DNA from: Christensenella sp. UBA6420
GTDB lineage: Bacteria > Bacillota > Clostridia > Christensenellales > DTU072
Reading direction: 5' to 3'
Length of the DNA stretch: 16,937 nucleotides
NCBI GenBank assembly: GCA_002439705.1
Contig: DJPE01000033.1
Location: 869 to 17,805 of the forward strand
Each line of letters starts with the position of its first letter. Within the stretch, counting starts at the first letter, position 1. Positions 6,123 to 13,099 of this stretch are shown piece after piece. The notes beneath the pieces were generated by a model, which did not search any database, was not told where the DNA came from, and was given only the letters and a program-made list of their open reading frames with translations. A program made the translations under genes and the position numbers.

Positions 6123-6898
6123 AAAAATTCCTTAATTCTGCCGAAAACAGAACTTAACGACCTGCCGTTTTTTCGGTAGTCGAAAAGTATTTTGCCTTTG
6201 CCGGTAAGATAGTCCGCTATCATTCGGTACGACACGGCGGCGGGGTCTTTTTTCGACGACACGTCGGCTATTCCGCTTACGTCCACGTTTCCGCTTTCGG
6301 GGATTATTCCGATAAGTTCCAACCGCATCGCTTCGGCTATTTCTTCGGGACTTAACGAAAGATTTTTTTCGACGTTGCCGTACTTTACTCTGTTTACCAC
6401 AAGCGATTGTTTTTCATATCCTAACCCCGCAAGAATTTTCGCGGTCTTGTACCCGTCGCGTACTCCCGACAGGTGCGGCGTGGTCACTATTATACTTTCG
6501 TCGGTACATTTCGCCGCCCGTAAAAAGCTATGCTCCACCCCAGCGGGACAGTCTATAAGGACGTAATCGGCTTCCGAAGCGAGTTTGTCTGTTATTTCCT
6601 TGAAAATTTCGTCGGAAACGAAAGAAGAACACGCCGTCACGCTCGGCATAAGATAAAGGTTGGGTTCTATTTTTATAAGAGCCTGACTTATCGTAGCCTT
6701 TCCGCTCGCCACGTCGCCCACGTCGTAAAGAATTTTGTCTTCGGCGTTTAACGCTACGTCGAGATTATTCAGCCCTATATCCCCGTCCGCGAGAATAGTT
6801 TTTTTGCCGACGGAAGCAAGACACCGCCCTATCGACGCCGTAAAAGTGGTCTTCCCCACTCCGCCTTTTCCGCCCGTAATCAAAATTTTTCTTCCCAT
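6119..6898 (-). CDS. minD: Septum site-determining ATPase MinD
   Basis: A 259-residue membrane-cycling ATPase of the Min system; with MinE (and normally MinC) it prevents division at the poles. The deviant Walker A GGKGGVGKTT is at 9-18 with signature Lys11, the switch I region reads DGDIGLNNLD (38-47), and the Walker B/switch II is LIDCPAGVEHSF (114-125). The last 12 residues (SSVFGRIKEFL) form the C-terminal amphipathic membrane-targeting helix diagnostic of MinD as opposed to ParA or FlhG. The start is fixed by closeness of the P-loop to the N-terminus. Only a weak GTGAG precedes the ATG, and a TATAAT (6911-6906) lies so close that transcription might begin at or next to the start codon. 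No minC is adjacent: the next gene upstream is guaB, divergent. Confidence 0.95.
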   Translation of the reverse strand: MGRKILITGGKGGVGKTTFTASIGRCLASVGKKTILADGDIGLNNLDVALNAEDKILYDVGDVASGKATISQALIKIEPNLYLMPSVTACSSFVSDEIFKEITDKLASEADYVLIDCPAGVEHSFLRAAKCTDESIIVTTPHLSGVRDGYKTAKILAGLGYEKQSLVVNRVKYGNVEKNLSLSPEEIAEAMRLELIGIIPESGNVDVSGIADVSSKKDPAAVSYRMIADYLTGKGKILFDYRKNGRSLSSVFGRIKEFL

Positions 6899-7025
6899 AG
6901 CTCACATTATAAATATCATTCCCTTGCAAAATTTCGCGAATAACCGCAAATTTACGGGAATTCGGTCGAACGAGTTTACTTTTTTACACAACCCGCTACC
7001 ATATAAATACGGCTCTCCGTAACGC

Positions 7026-7055
7026 TTGACAATAAATTGATTTTTACGATATAAT
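7026..7055 (+). promoter_or_regulatory. Sigma-A promoter of guaB
   Basis: TTGACA (7026-7031), an 18-base spacer, TATAAT (7050-7055). The leader is about 29 bases, with AGGAG at 7081-7085; it is too short for a purine riboswitch. Confidence 0.88.
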
Positions 7056-7090
7056 GCGGTGTAAATAATCTAATATTTACAGGAGCTTTT

Positions 7091-8545
7091 ATGGCAAAAA
7101 TTCTTAAAGAAGGACTCACTTTCGATGACGTTCTTCTCGTCCCGCAGCACAGTACGGTTGTTCCCAAAGACGTTGATTTAAGCGTAAATCTCGCGCCCGG
7201 TATCAATTTGCAGATACCTATTCTCAGCGCGGCTATGGACACCGTCACCGAATCGGGAATGGCTATCGCCATGGCGAGAGAAGGCGGTCTCGGCATCATT
7301 CACAAAAATTTATCTATCGAAGAACAGGCTTTACAGGTAGACAAGGTAAAAAGAAGCGAACACGGAGTAATCACCGACCCGTTCTTCCTTTCTCCCGACA
7401 ATCACGTCACCGACGCGCTCGAACTTATGCGCAGATACAAAATAAGCGGCGTGCCTATTACCCGCGGAGAAAAACTCGTCGGCATTTTAACCAACCGCGA
7501 TTTGCGTTTCGAAACCGATTTCAACCGTCCGATAGGCGAAGTTATGACCAAAGATAACTTAATCACCGCCCCCGTCGGAACGACGCTCGAAGAAGCGCAA
7601 AAAATTCTCGGCAGACACCGTATAGAAAAACTCCCCATTGTAGACGACCAATTCCGTCTTAAAGGGCTTATTACCATAAAAGACATCGAAAAATCCATTC
7701 AGTATCCCCATTCCGCAAAGGACAAAAACGGCAGACTGCTCGCAGGGGCTGCTGTCGGCGTAGGCAAAAACTGTATGGACAGAGTAAAAGCTCTCGTCGA
7801 CGCGAAAGTGGATATAATAGCGATAGACACCGCCCACGGTCATAACCAGATGATTATAGACTCTGTAAGAAAGATAAGAGACGCTTTTCCCGACCTTCCT
7901 ATAATCGCCGGCAACGTGGCTACCGCAGGAGCTACCCGCGCTTTAATCGAAGCGGGTGCGGATGTGGTTAAAGTAGGTATCGGACCCGGTTCTATCTGCA
8001 CTACGAGAGTAGTAGCGGGTATAGGCGTCCCGCAGGTTACCGCAATAATGGACTGCGCGGAAGAAGCCGACAAGCTCGGCAAAAGAGTAATAGCCGACGG
8101 CGGAATAAAGTTCTCGGGAGATATGGTAAAAGCTATCGGAGCGGGCGCAAGCGCGGTAATGATAGGCAGTCTGCTTGCCGGCGCGAAAGAAAGCCCCGGC
8201 GCACTCGAAATTTATCAGGGCAGAAGTTTCAAGGTCTACCGCGGTATGGGCAGTATCTCCGCAATGGAAGCGGGCAGCAAAGACCGTTACTTCCAGGAAG
8301 ACAGCACCAAGTTCGTACCCGAAGGCGTGGAAGGAAGAGTTCCTTACAAGGGAGAACTTTCCGACATAATCTTCCAGATGGTCGGCGGTATCCGTTCGGG
8401 CATGGGATATTGCGGCAAAGGCACTATTGACGCTTTAAGAACCGACGCCGAGTTTATTAAAATAACCAACGCCGCTCTCGTCGAAAGCCACCCGCACGAT
8501 ATTTCCATAACGAAAGAAGCGCCCAACTACTCCCCCAAAGCGTAA
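7091..8545 (+). CDS. guaB: Inosine-5'-monophosphate dehydrogenase
   Basis: Cytoplasmic NAD-dependent enzyme oxidising IMP to XMP, the committed step of GMP synthesis. 484 residues, full length, ATG five bases after AGGAG (7081-7085). The N-terminal barrel portion contains GLTFDDVLLVP (8-18). A CBS (Bateman) pair, which binds adenine nucleotides for regulation, occupies about 94-205 (HGVITDPFF to KDIEKSI). The barrel then resumes: IDTAHGH (245-251), the catalytic loop GPGSICTTRVVAG (298-310) with Cys303, DGGIKFSGD (336-344) for the phosphate, and the mobile flap EGVEGRVPYKG (411-421). All expected residues are present. It has its own promoter and no neighbour in the purine pathway; no clear terminator separates it from the small gene downstream, although that gene has its own promoter. 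Confidence 0.97.
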   Translation: MAKILKEGLTFDDVLLVPQHSTVVPKDVDLSVNLAPGINLQIPILSAAMDTVTESGMAIAMAREGGLGIIHKNLSIEEQALQVDKVKRSEHGVITDPFFLSPDNHVTDALELMRRYKISGVPITRGEKLVGILTNRDLRFETDFNRPIGEVMTKDNLITAPVGTTLEEAQKILGRHRIEKLPIVDDQFRLKGLITIKDIEKSIQYPHSAKDKNGRLLAGAAVGVGKNCMDRVKALVDAKVDIIAIDTAHGHNQMIIDSVRKIRDAFPDLPIIAGNVATAGATRALIEAGADVVKVGIGPGSICTTRVVAGIGVPQVTAIMDCAEEADKLGKRVIADGGIKFSGDMVKAIGAGASAVMIGSLLAGAKESPGALEIYQGRSFKVYRGMGSISAMEAGSKDRYFQEDSTKFVPEGVEGRVPYKGELSDIIFQMVGGIRSGMGYCGKGTIDALRTDAEFIKITNAALVESHPHDISITKEAPNYSPKA

Positions 8546-8590
8546 ACGCAGGAGCGGTTCAGGTACGTTGATTTACGCCGAAAAGTAGTA

Positions 8591-8619
8591 TTGACAAAAA
8601 AGAAAACTTCCCTTAAAAT
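8591..8619 (+). promoter_or_regulatory. Sigma-A promoter of the small charged-protein gene
   Basis: TTGACA (8591-8596), 17 bases, TAAAAT (8614-8619). AAGGAG (8628-8633) follows nine bases before the ATG, so the leader is only about 17-20 bases. Confidence 0.85.
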
Positions 8620-8642
8620 ATATCGGTAAGGAGATTTTTATT

Positions 8643-8924
8643 ATGGCGAAAAAAGTTTTGACCGAAGAAGAAAAGCACGCGGCTTACAAAGTCGAAATGG
8701 ATAAAATAACGACAAGACGCGACAAGCAGTACAAAAAGCTCGAAGACAAAAAGAACAGACTTATCGCAAAAATTAAGAAAAAGTACGCCGATAACCCCGA
8801 AAAAATCGAACAGGAAATCGGTATTCTCGAAGTCGACAACGGCGTATGGCACGACCTTTACGAAGAACAGTTCGTCGACCGTGCGAAGACTTTGGAATTA
8901 AAATACCTTAAAGGCGAAGAATAA
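8643..8924 (+). CDS. Small Lys/Glu-rich coiled-coil protein, function unknown
   Basis: A 93-residue protein with no family I recognise. It is very rich in Lys, Glu and Asp with few hydrophobic residues, no signal peptide, no membrane helix and no cysteine. Residues about 7-50 (TEEEKHAAYKVEMDKITTRR onward) look like one long amphipathic, probably coiled-coil helix; a break at NPEK (about 56-59) is followed by a second helical segment to the C-terminus containing the only Trp. It is a genuine gene by its setting: consensus promoter, strong AAGGAG site, and a perfect terminator 20 bases after the stop, so it is a monocistronic unit that may be well expressed. A cytoplasmic structural or nucleic-acid-associated role would suit the composition, but nothing shows it directly. 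Confidence 0.8.
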   Translation: MAKKVLTEEEKHAAYKVEMDKITTRRDKQYKKLEDKKNRLIAKIKKKYADNPEKIEQEIGILEVDNGVWHDLYEEQFVDRAKTLELKYLKGEE

Positions 8925-8942
8925 TTCTTTCAGACAAAAAGT

Positions 8943-8975
8943 AAAGACCGTTTCTTTTCGGAAACGGTCTTTTTT
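8943..8975 (+). terminator. Intrinsic terminator after the small charged-protein gene (probably bidirectional)
   Basis: AAAGACCGTTTC (8943-8954) pairs perfectly with GAAACGGTCTTT (8961-8972), 12 bp with a six-base loop, followed by three more T. Read on the minus strand, the same stem is followed by ACTTTTTG, so it may also end the convergent flavodoxin-fusion transcript that stops at 8985. Confidence 0.92.
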
Positions 8976-8984
8976 GTTACCATA

Positions 8985-9899
8985 TTATCTTCTTTTGGTT
9001 TCCTTAACATTACCGAAACGGCACCTTAAACTTATATATTCGTTTCTTTTTATTCCGAGCAAACCGTCGATTTCGTCGGCGGCGTTCCCGAAATACGCAT
9101 TCAAAAAATGGAGCGAAATTAAATTGACGAATTTTATCTTACCGTAACTTTTTTTGCAGAAATCTTTTACCGTCGCCGCCGTCGAAAACACCCATATAGG
9201 GAAACAAATAGTGACTGTATCGTACGACGACAAGTCGAGCGGACAGTCTTCCGTCGGCATTGCCCATCTGTGCATACCGAACCTGCCGCACCACCAGAAT
9301 CCGAGATTGCCTTCGGTCCGTTCTTTGGTTTTTATTTCGTAAATATCCGCCCCTATTCTGTCGGCTAACTCGTACGCTACTTTTTTCGTATACCCTTCGC
9401 GGGAAAAAAACACGACTAAGTTTCTGCCCGATTTACCGATATTTTCGTAGTCGTCGACGTCGAAACGGAACTGCGATTCTTCATACCCTATATAGCAAAC
9501 TATTCCCGTAATAAGCTGGAACAGTCCGAAAAAGAAATATATAGTGGACATAAAATTAGCGGGCAGGATAACGAACTGAATTATTATCCACATCATTAGC
9601 GTAAAGCCGAATACCATACCGCAGATTATCCCCGATTTTTTCTTTAAGAACAGTAACGTAGCCGCAATAAGGTTGGTTATTCCGTTTACTATAAGAAGAG
9701 CTACTCCCGAAAAAATCAGATTTTGGAAAAGTTTATCCGAAAACGGCAAACGCTGCAGGTACGGCAAAAGGCCGTCCATTCCCGTAGTTTTTCCCGATGG
9801 CTCGATAAACATCGTTAAGGCTCCGCCTACCGCGCATATTCCTATAAAAAGCGTCCAGAATAGTAACGCTATTCTCGCCTTTTTGTATCTTTTATTCAT
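8985..9899 (-). CDS. Membrane protein with C-terminal flavodoxin-like domain
   Basis: A 304-residue fusion. ATG at 9899 follows AAGGGGG. Residues 1-140 hold four predicted membrane helices (about 10-31, 58-86, 91-113, 117-138) with a 25-residue loop after the first. After a linker, residues 159-304 form a flavodoxin-like fold: NLVVFFSREGYTKKVAYELA (160-179) is the first strand plus FMN-phosphate loop, the segment GADIYEIKTKERT (183-195) follows, and ICFPIWVFSTAATVKDF (231-247) is the isoalloxazine-side loop region. The likely role is membrane-tethered FMN electron transfer or quinone/redox-stress protection; partner and reaction are unknown. It lies downstream of the ABC exporter but behind a terminator (9922-9949), so co-expression would need read-through or its own promoter, which I could not identify. 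The fold is reasonably clear; the function of the membrane half is not. Confidence 0.8.
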   Translation of the reverse strand: MNKRYKKARIALLFWTLFIGICAVGGALTMFIEPSGKTTGMDGLLPYLQRLPFSDKLFQNLIFSGVALLIVNGITNLIAATLLFLKKKSGIICGMVFGFTLMMWIIIQFVILPANFMSTIYFFFGLFQLITGIVCYIGYEESQFRFDVDDYENIGKSGRNLVVFFSREGYTKKVAYELADRIGADIYEIKTKERTEGNLGFWWCGRFGMHRWAMPTEDCPLDLSSYDTVTICFPIWVFSTAATVKDFCKKSYGKIKFVNLISLHFLNAYFGNAADEIDGLLGIKRNEYISLRCRFGNVKETKRR

Positions 9900-9921
9900 T
9901 TTCCCCCTTAATTAAACCGAT

Positions 9922-9949
9922 AAAAAAAACCGACCTTTTAGTCGGCTTT
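9922..9949 (-). terminator. Intrinsic terminator of the ABC exporter operon
   Basis: Minus strand: AAAGCCGAC (9949-9941), loop TAAAAG, GTCGGTTTT (9934-9926), nine pairs with one G-T, and an eight-T run ending at 9922. It lies between the permease stop (9956) and the flavodoxin-fusion gene. Confidence 0.88.
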
Positions 9950-9955
9950 TTATAT

Positions 9956-10852
9956 TTAATCCGCTTTTTTATTAAGAACGTTTATAAGAACGTAAACTCC
10001 TATAAGGACAGCTATGGACACACAAACTATCGCGTACATGGCGGGTATAGTTACAGCGTGACCGAAAAATTTAAGGTTACAGTCCACGCTGTCTTTTATC
10101 CTTTCGATAACTTCGGGCGGGAACCCTTCTTTCGACATCGCTTCGAAAACACCCCTTAAAGCGTGGTTTCTTATAAGCGAAGTGCCGTAAGTCCCGGGCA
10201 ACAACGAAATAGTCTTCTGAAGTCCGCTTCCGAAAGTAGATATGGGCATATACGCGCCGCAAATAAAGCCGTAACCTGCCGAAATGACCGTACCTACAGC
10301 CGAAATCTGTCCCTGCGTTTTCAAAAACGAATTTATTATGCAGGAAAACGCCGTTCCGAAAAGCGATACCAGGAACACGTCGAGAATAAGAAGCATTACG
10401 TCGCCGAACGTAAGGAACCAACCTTTTACTGCAATATAAATAAAGCAAGCGCACATAGCTACCGATATCACGATAAACGTAGCCAGAAGCGTACCTACGT
10501 AATACGACAACGAAATAATCGATTTCTTAACGGGCGTAATCAAAAAATCTTTTCGCGCGCCGCTTACTTTATCCGCAGCTATAAGAGTGTTTGAACAGAA
10601 GGCTACCGTCACGCAACATACCGCCAATATGGAAGAAAAAAGTTCTCCCGCGACGGTGCCGTTTATTATCTTTTCCGATACGGATACGAAATCCGGCAAA
10701 GAACTATTAAAACTGTTCCTATACACTTCCGCAAGAAAAGTTGCATACAGAACCAGCATTAAAATCGGAGTAATCAAGGACGCAAAGAACATCCCCTTGT
10801 CCTTAAAAAATACTTTTATATTTCTTTTTGTCACCGCAAAAAACGTTTTCAT
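9956..10852 (-). CDS. ABC-2 type transporter permease (DrrB-like)
   Basis: A 298-residue inner-membrane subunit of a two-component exporter. ATG at 10852 lies two bases after the ATPase-subunit stop, and its GGGAGG site is inside the end of that gene. Topology is the ABC-2 pattern: a short cytoplasmic N-terminus (TKRNIKVFFKDKG, 8-20), helix 1 (about 21-43), an extracytoplasmic loop (44-70), helices 2-5 (about 73-97, 113-138, 148-172 and 183-204) and a last helix (about 267-292). Between the fifth and sixth helices a long loop (205-266) holds the segment FGSGLQKTISLLPGTYGTSLIRN, typical of ABC-2 permeases. Substrate cannot be told from sequence; drug, lipid or peptide export are all possible. 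Co-regulation with the ATPase is through the operator-bearing promoter near 11824-11853. Confidence 0.9.
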   Translation of the reverse strand: MKTFFAVTKRNIKVFFKDKGMFFASLITPILMLVLYATFLAEVYRNSFNSSLPDFVSVSEKIINGTVAGELFSSILAVCCVTVAFCSNTLIAADKVSGARKDFLITPVKKSIISLSYYVGTLLATFIVISVAMCACFIYIAVKGWFLTFGDVMLLILDVFLVSLFGTAFSCIINSFLKTQGQISAVGTVISAGYGFICGAYMPISTFGSGLQKTISLLPGTYGTSLIRNHALRGVFEAMSKEGFPPEVIERIKDSVDCNLKFFGHAVTIPAMYAIVCVSIAVLIGVYVLINVLNKKAD

Positions 10853-10854
10853 AA

Positions 10855-11763
10855 TTAATTTCCTCCCACGAGTTTTTTACCCGTAACAGACAAAAATACG
10901 TCGTCCATCTTGCCTTTCGTTATTTCGAAGTCGGTAAAAAAATCCGGATGCTCCACTATAAGATCGCGAGCGGTCACGGTGTCTTTTACCTCTATGCGGA
11001 AAGCGTCTTTTCTCTTCTCGTACGGAAGATTAAGGCTCTTAATTTTCTCTTCGTCCGCGTTGTAGACCGTCACGAAATCGCCCGTGTACTTATTCTTCAG
11101 TTCGAGCGGCGTGCCTTCGGCGGAAATTTTTCCCGAGTCGAGTATTACGACGTAGTCGGCGTCGGCGGCTTCTTCCATATAGTGCGTGGTAAGAAAGACC
11201 GTCATACCTTTACTTTTTCTGTAATCGTCCACCACCTTCCAAAGAATTTTTCTCGTCTGCGGGTCGAGTCCCGTAGTAGGTTCGTCCAGAATAAGAATTT
11301 TCGGGTCGTGCAACAAGGCTCTCGCCACGTCTATTCTTCTTCTCTGTCCGCCCGACAGTTTACCTAACGTTCTGTTCATCAGGTTCTTGAAGTCAAGCAG
11401 TTCCGACAGTTCTTCTATTTTCGCTTTCGCTTCTTTACCCGTTATTCCGTAAAGGCTCGCTCTCGAATAGAGATTGTCTTTTACCGTAAGCACTCCGTCG
11501 AGTACAGAGTTTTGGAAAACGACTCCGATTTCTTCGGTAATCTTTTTCATATCGGTGTCGGCGGAATACCCGTCTATAATTACGCTTCCTTTATCTTTCT
11601 TTAGCGTGCCGCAAATAATGGATATAGTGGTGGACTTTCCCGCGCCGTTCACGCCGAGGAAAGCGAACAACTCCCCTTTCTTTACGCAGAACGATAAATC
11701 GTTTACTGCGTGTACGTCTTTGAACGACTTGTCTAGATTTTTAATTTCTATAATATTTCCCAT
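10855..11763 (-). CDS. ABC transporter ATP-binding protein (DrrA/CcmA-like)
   Basis: A 302-residue nucleotide-binding subunit paired with the permease just downstream. ATG at 11763, preceded by GGGAGAAGG at 11783-11775. Walker A GVNGAGKST (37-45), Q-loop Gln84 (VVFQNS), signature LSGGQ (136-140), Walker B ILILDEP (156-162), D-loop GLD and switch His194 (TTHYMEEA) are all canonical, so it should hydrolyse ATP. The region 215-302 is an accessory C-terminal domain as in DrrA-type exporters, ending with the KGKMDDVFLSVTGK segment common in that group. Transcription starts at a promoter whose -10 region lies within a 20-bp palindrome, which implies repression by an unlinked dimeric regulator. The closest comparison is multidrug or antibiotic exporters, but substrate remains unknown. 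Confidence 0.93.
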   Translation of the reverse strand: MGNIIEIKNLDKSFKDVHAVNDLSFCVKKGELFAFLGVNGAGKSTTISIICGTLKKDKGSVIIDGYSADTDMKKITEEIGVVFQNSVLDGVLTVKDNLYSRASLYGITGKEAKAKIEELSELLDFKNLMNRTLGKLSGGQRRRIDVARALLHDPKILILDEPTTGLDPQTRKILWKVVDDYRKSKGMTVFLTTHYMEEAADADYVVILDSGKISAEGTPLELKNKYTGDFVTVYNADEEKIKSLNLPYEKRKDAFRIEVKDTVTARDLIVEHPDFFTDFEITKGKMDDVFLSVTGKKLVGGN

Positions 11764-11783
11764 ATGAGTAAATTCCTTCTCCC

Positions 11784-11807
11784 GGGAAATTCTTTACGAA
11801 TTTTCCC
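11784..11807 (-). promoter_or_regulatory. Hairpin in the 5' leader of the ABC exporter operon
   Basis: Minus strand GGGAAAATTC (11807-11798) pairs with GAATTTCCC (11792-11784) with one bulged A, leaving the loop GTAAA. The stem directly abuts the GGGAGAAGG ribosome-binding region. It lacks a following T run, so it is not a terminator; it may influence mRNA stability or ribosome access. Confidence 0.45.
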
Positions 11808-11823
11808 TCATAATCACTCTTAA

Positions 11824-11853
11824 ATTATACATCCGTATGTATAAAGCAGTCAA
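11824..11853 (-). promoter_or_regulatory. Sigma-A promoter of the ABC exporter operon
   Basis: Minus strand: TTGACT at 11853-11848, an 18-base spacer, TATAAT at 11829-11824. Transcription would start near 11817, giving a leader of about 54 bases. Confidence 0.85.
11825..11844. promoter_or_regulatory. Palindromic operator overlapping the ABC exporter promoter
   Basis: TTATACAT-CCGT-ATGTATAA: two perfect eight-base arms around a four-base centre. It covers most of the -10 hexamer and most of the spacer, an ideal position for a dimeric repressor (for example of the TetR, GntR/YtrA or PadR type) to block RNA polymerase. No regulator gene is adjacent. Confidence 0.7.
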
Positions 11854-11930
11854 CAACGGTAAAGAAAAAATTAAAATTATTTTCGATGAAATCGCCGACT
11901 GCAACCCTTTATCCACCGCAGATATACATA

Positions 11931-11973
11931 AAAAACTTCCCGACGATAACCGAAATCGACGGGAAGTTTTTTA
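11931..11973 (-). terminator. Intrinsic terminator of the serC-serA operon (symmetrical)
   Basis: Minus strand AAAAAACTTCCCG (11973-11961) pairs perfectly with CGGGAAGTTTTTT (11943-11931), 13 bp, enclosing a 17-base loop that can extend the stem. The T run on the 3' side lies inside the stem; both strands look alike, so it may act in either direction. Confidence 0.9.
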
Positions 11974-11995
11974 TAAACGCTTCAATTGAAATTTT

Positions 11996-13099
11996 CTAAA
12001 CGATTTTTCTTACTCTTATTATGCCGTCGGCGGCTATTTTTATATCTTCCGACGAGTCGATTATTGCGTAAACGTAACCGTTCTTTTCGCCGATTGCTTT
12101 GTCGTAACGTAAGTTTTCGAGATAGTCTTTCGCGGCGGTCGAGGCGAAAACGCAGGTTCTTATTTTATCCGTTCTCGGTTTTACTACCGACGGAAAATTC
12201 ACGCCGTGCAATACGTTGCCGTTCTCTATATAGTCTTTAAGCTGCTCGGCAGCCGACTTTGCGCAATTGTCTTCCGCTTCTTCCGTGCTTGCTCCGAGAT
12301 GCGGAAAAACTATTACGTTTTCTTCGTTTATTACCTTTTCGTCGGGGAAGTCCACTACGTATTTAGCTATTTTGCCGCAGGCTATACCTTTCTTTACCGC
12401 GTCGAAATCGACCAGACCGCCCCTGCTCATGTTTATTAAAATTACGCCGTTTTTCATCTTCCCGACGGCTTCGTCGTCTATTAAATTTTTCGTGCCGTCG
12501 ATTAACGGAACGTGTAAAGTTATTATATCGCTTTCCGACAAAACTTCGTCCAAACCCGCTAACTTTATCCTTTTATCGAGTTTTTCGCGGTTACTTTCGG
12601 TAAGATACGGGTCATAGCCTATTACTTCCGTACCTAAATTCACGCAGGCGTTGCCGACGAGTACGCCGATAGCGCCCAACCCTATAACCCCTACATTTTT
12701 ACCGGATATTTCTCTTCCCGCAAACCGGGATTTGCCTTTTTCGGCGGTTTTCGCGACGTTGGTTTCCAACGAGTTTACCCATAAGTTGCCGCCGATTACG
12801 TCGCGCGAAGCTAAAAGCATGGCTAAGACGGTGAGTTCTTTCACAGCGTTTGCGTTAGCTCCGGGGGTGTTGAACACGACTATACCTTTTTCGGTCATTT
12901 TCTGCACGGGTATATTGTTTACGCCCGCTCCCGCTCTTCCTATCGCAAGAAGATTACTATTTACTTCGTAGTCCGACATGTCGTAACTTCTCACTATTAT
13001 CCCGACCGGGTCGGTTTTGTCGTCGCTTACACTGTACTTTTCGTCGAAAACTTCTTCTATTACGGGGCTTATTTTATTTAACATTTTTATTCCGTACAT
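11996..13099 (-). CDS. serA: D-3-phosphoglycerate dehydrogenase, short form with degenerate ACT-like tail
   Basis: First enzyme of serine synthesis: oxidises 3-phosphoglycerate to 3-phosphohydroxypyruvate with NAD. 367 residues; the ATG follows the serC stop directly (TGAATG), with the AAAGGGAG site inside serC. Substrate half: GRAGAGVNNI (54-63) and NTPGANANAVKELT (77-90). The NAD-binding fold (about 95-280) has GVIGLGAIG (137-145) with the acidic YDP (162-164). Catalytic residues fit: Arg226 in NMSRGGLVD, an acid in FPDEK (251-255), and His267 in PHLGAST. After residue about 310 the family normally has a 70-75 residue ACT domain for serine feedback. Here only about 50 residues remain, ending in NGYVYAIIDSSEDIK and GIIRVRKIV, which match the second half of that domain, while the serine-pocket region is missing or unrecognisable. 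Feedback control may thus be altered. Confidence 0.93.
   Translation of the reverse strand: MYGIKMLNKISPVIEEVFDEKYSVSDDKTDPVGIIVRSYDMSDYEVNSNLLAIGRAGAGVNNIPVQKMTEKGIVVFNTPGANANAVKELTVLAMLLASRDVIGGNLWVNSLETNVAKTAEKGKSRFAGREISGKNVGVIGLGAIGVLVGNACVNLGTEVIGYDPYLTESNREKLDKRIKLAGLDEVLSESDIITLHVPLIDGTKNLIDDEAVGKMKNGVILINMSRGGLVDFDAVKKGIACGKIAKYVVDFPDEKVINEENVIVFPHLGASTEEAEDNCAKSAAEQLKDYIENGNVLHGVNFPSVVKPRTDKIRTCVFASTAAKDYLENLRYDKAIGEKNGYVYAIIDSSEDIKIAADGIIRVRKIV

Noticed and set aside
7056..7090. A purine riboswitch ahead of guaB
   Set aside because: The leader from the predicted start to the ATG is only about 29 bases and lacks the conserved purine-aptamer core.
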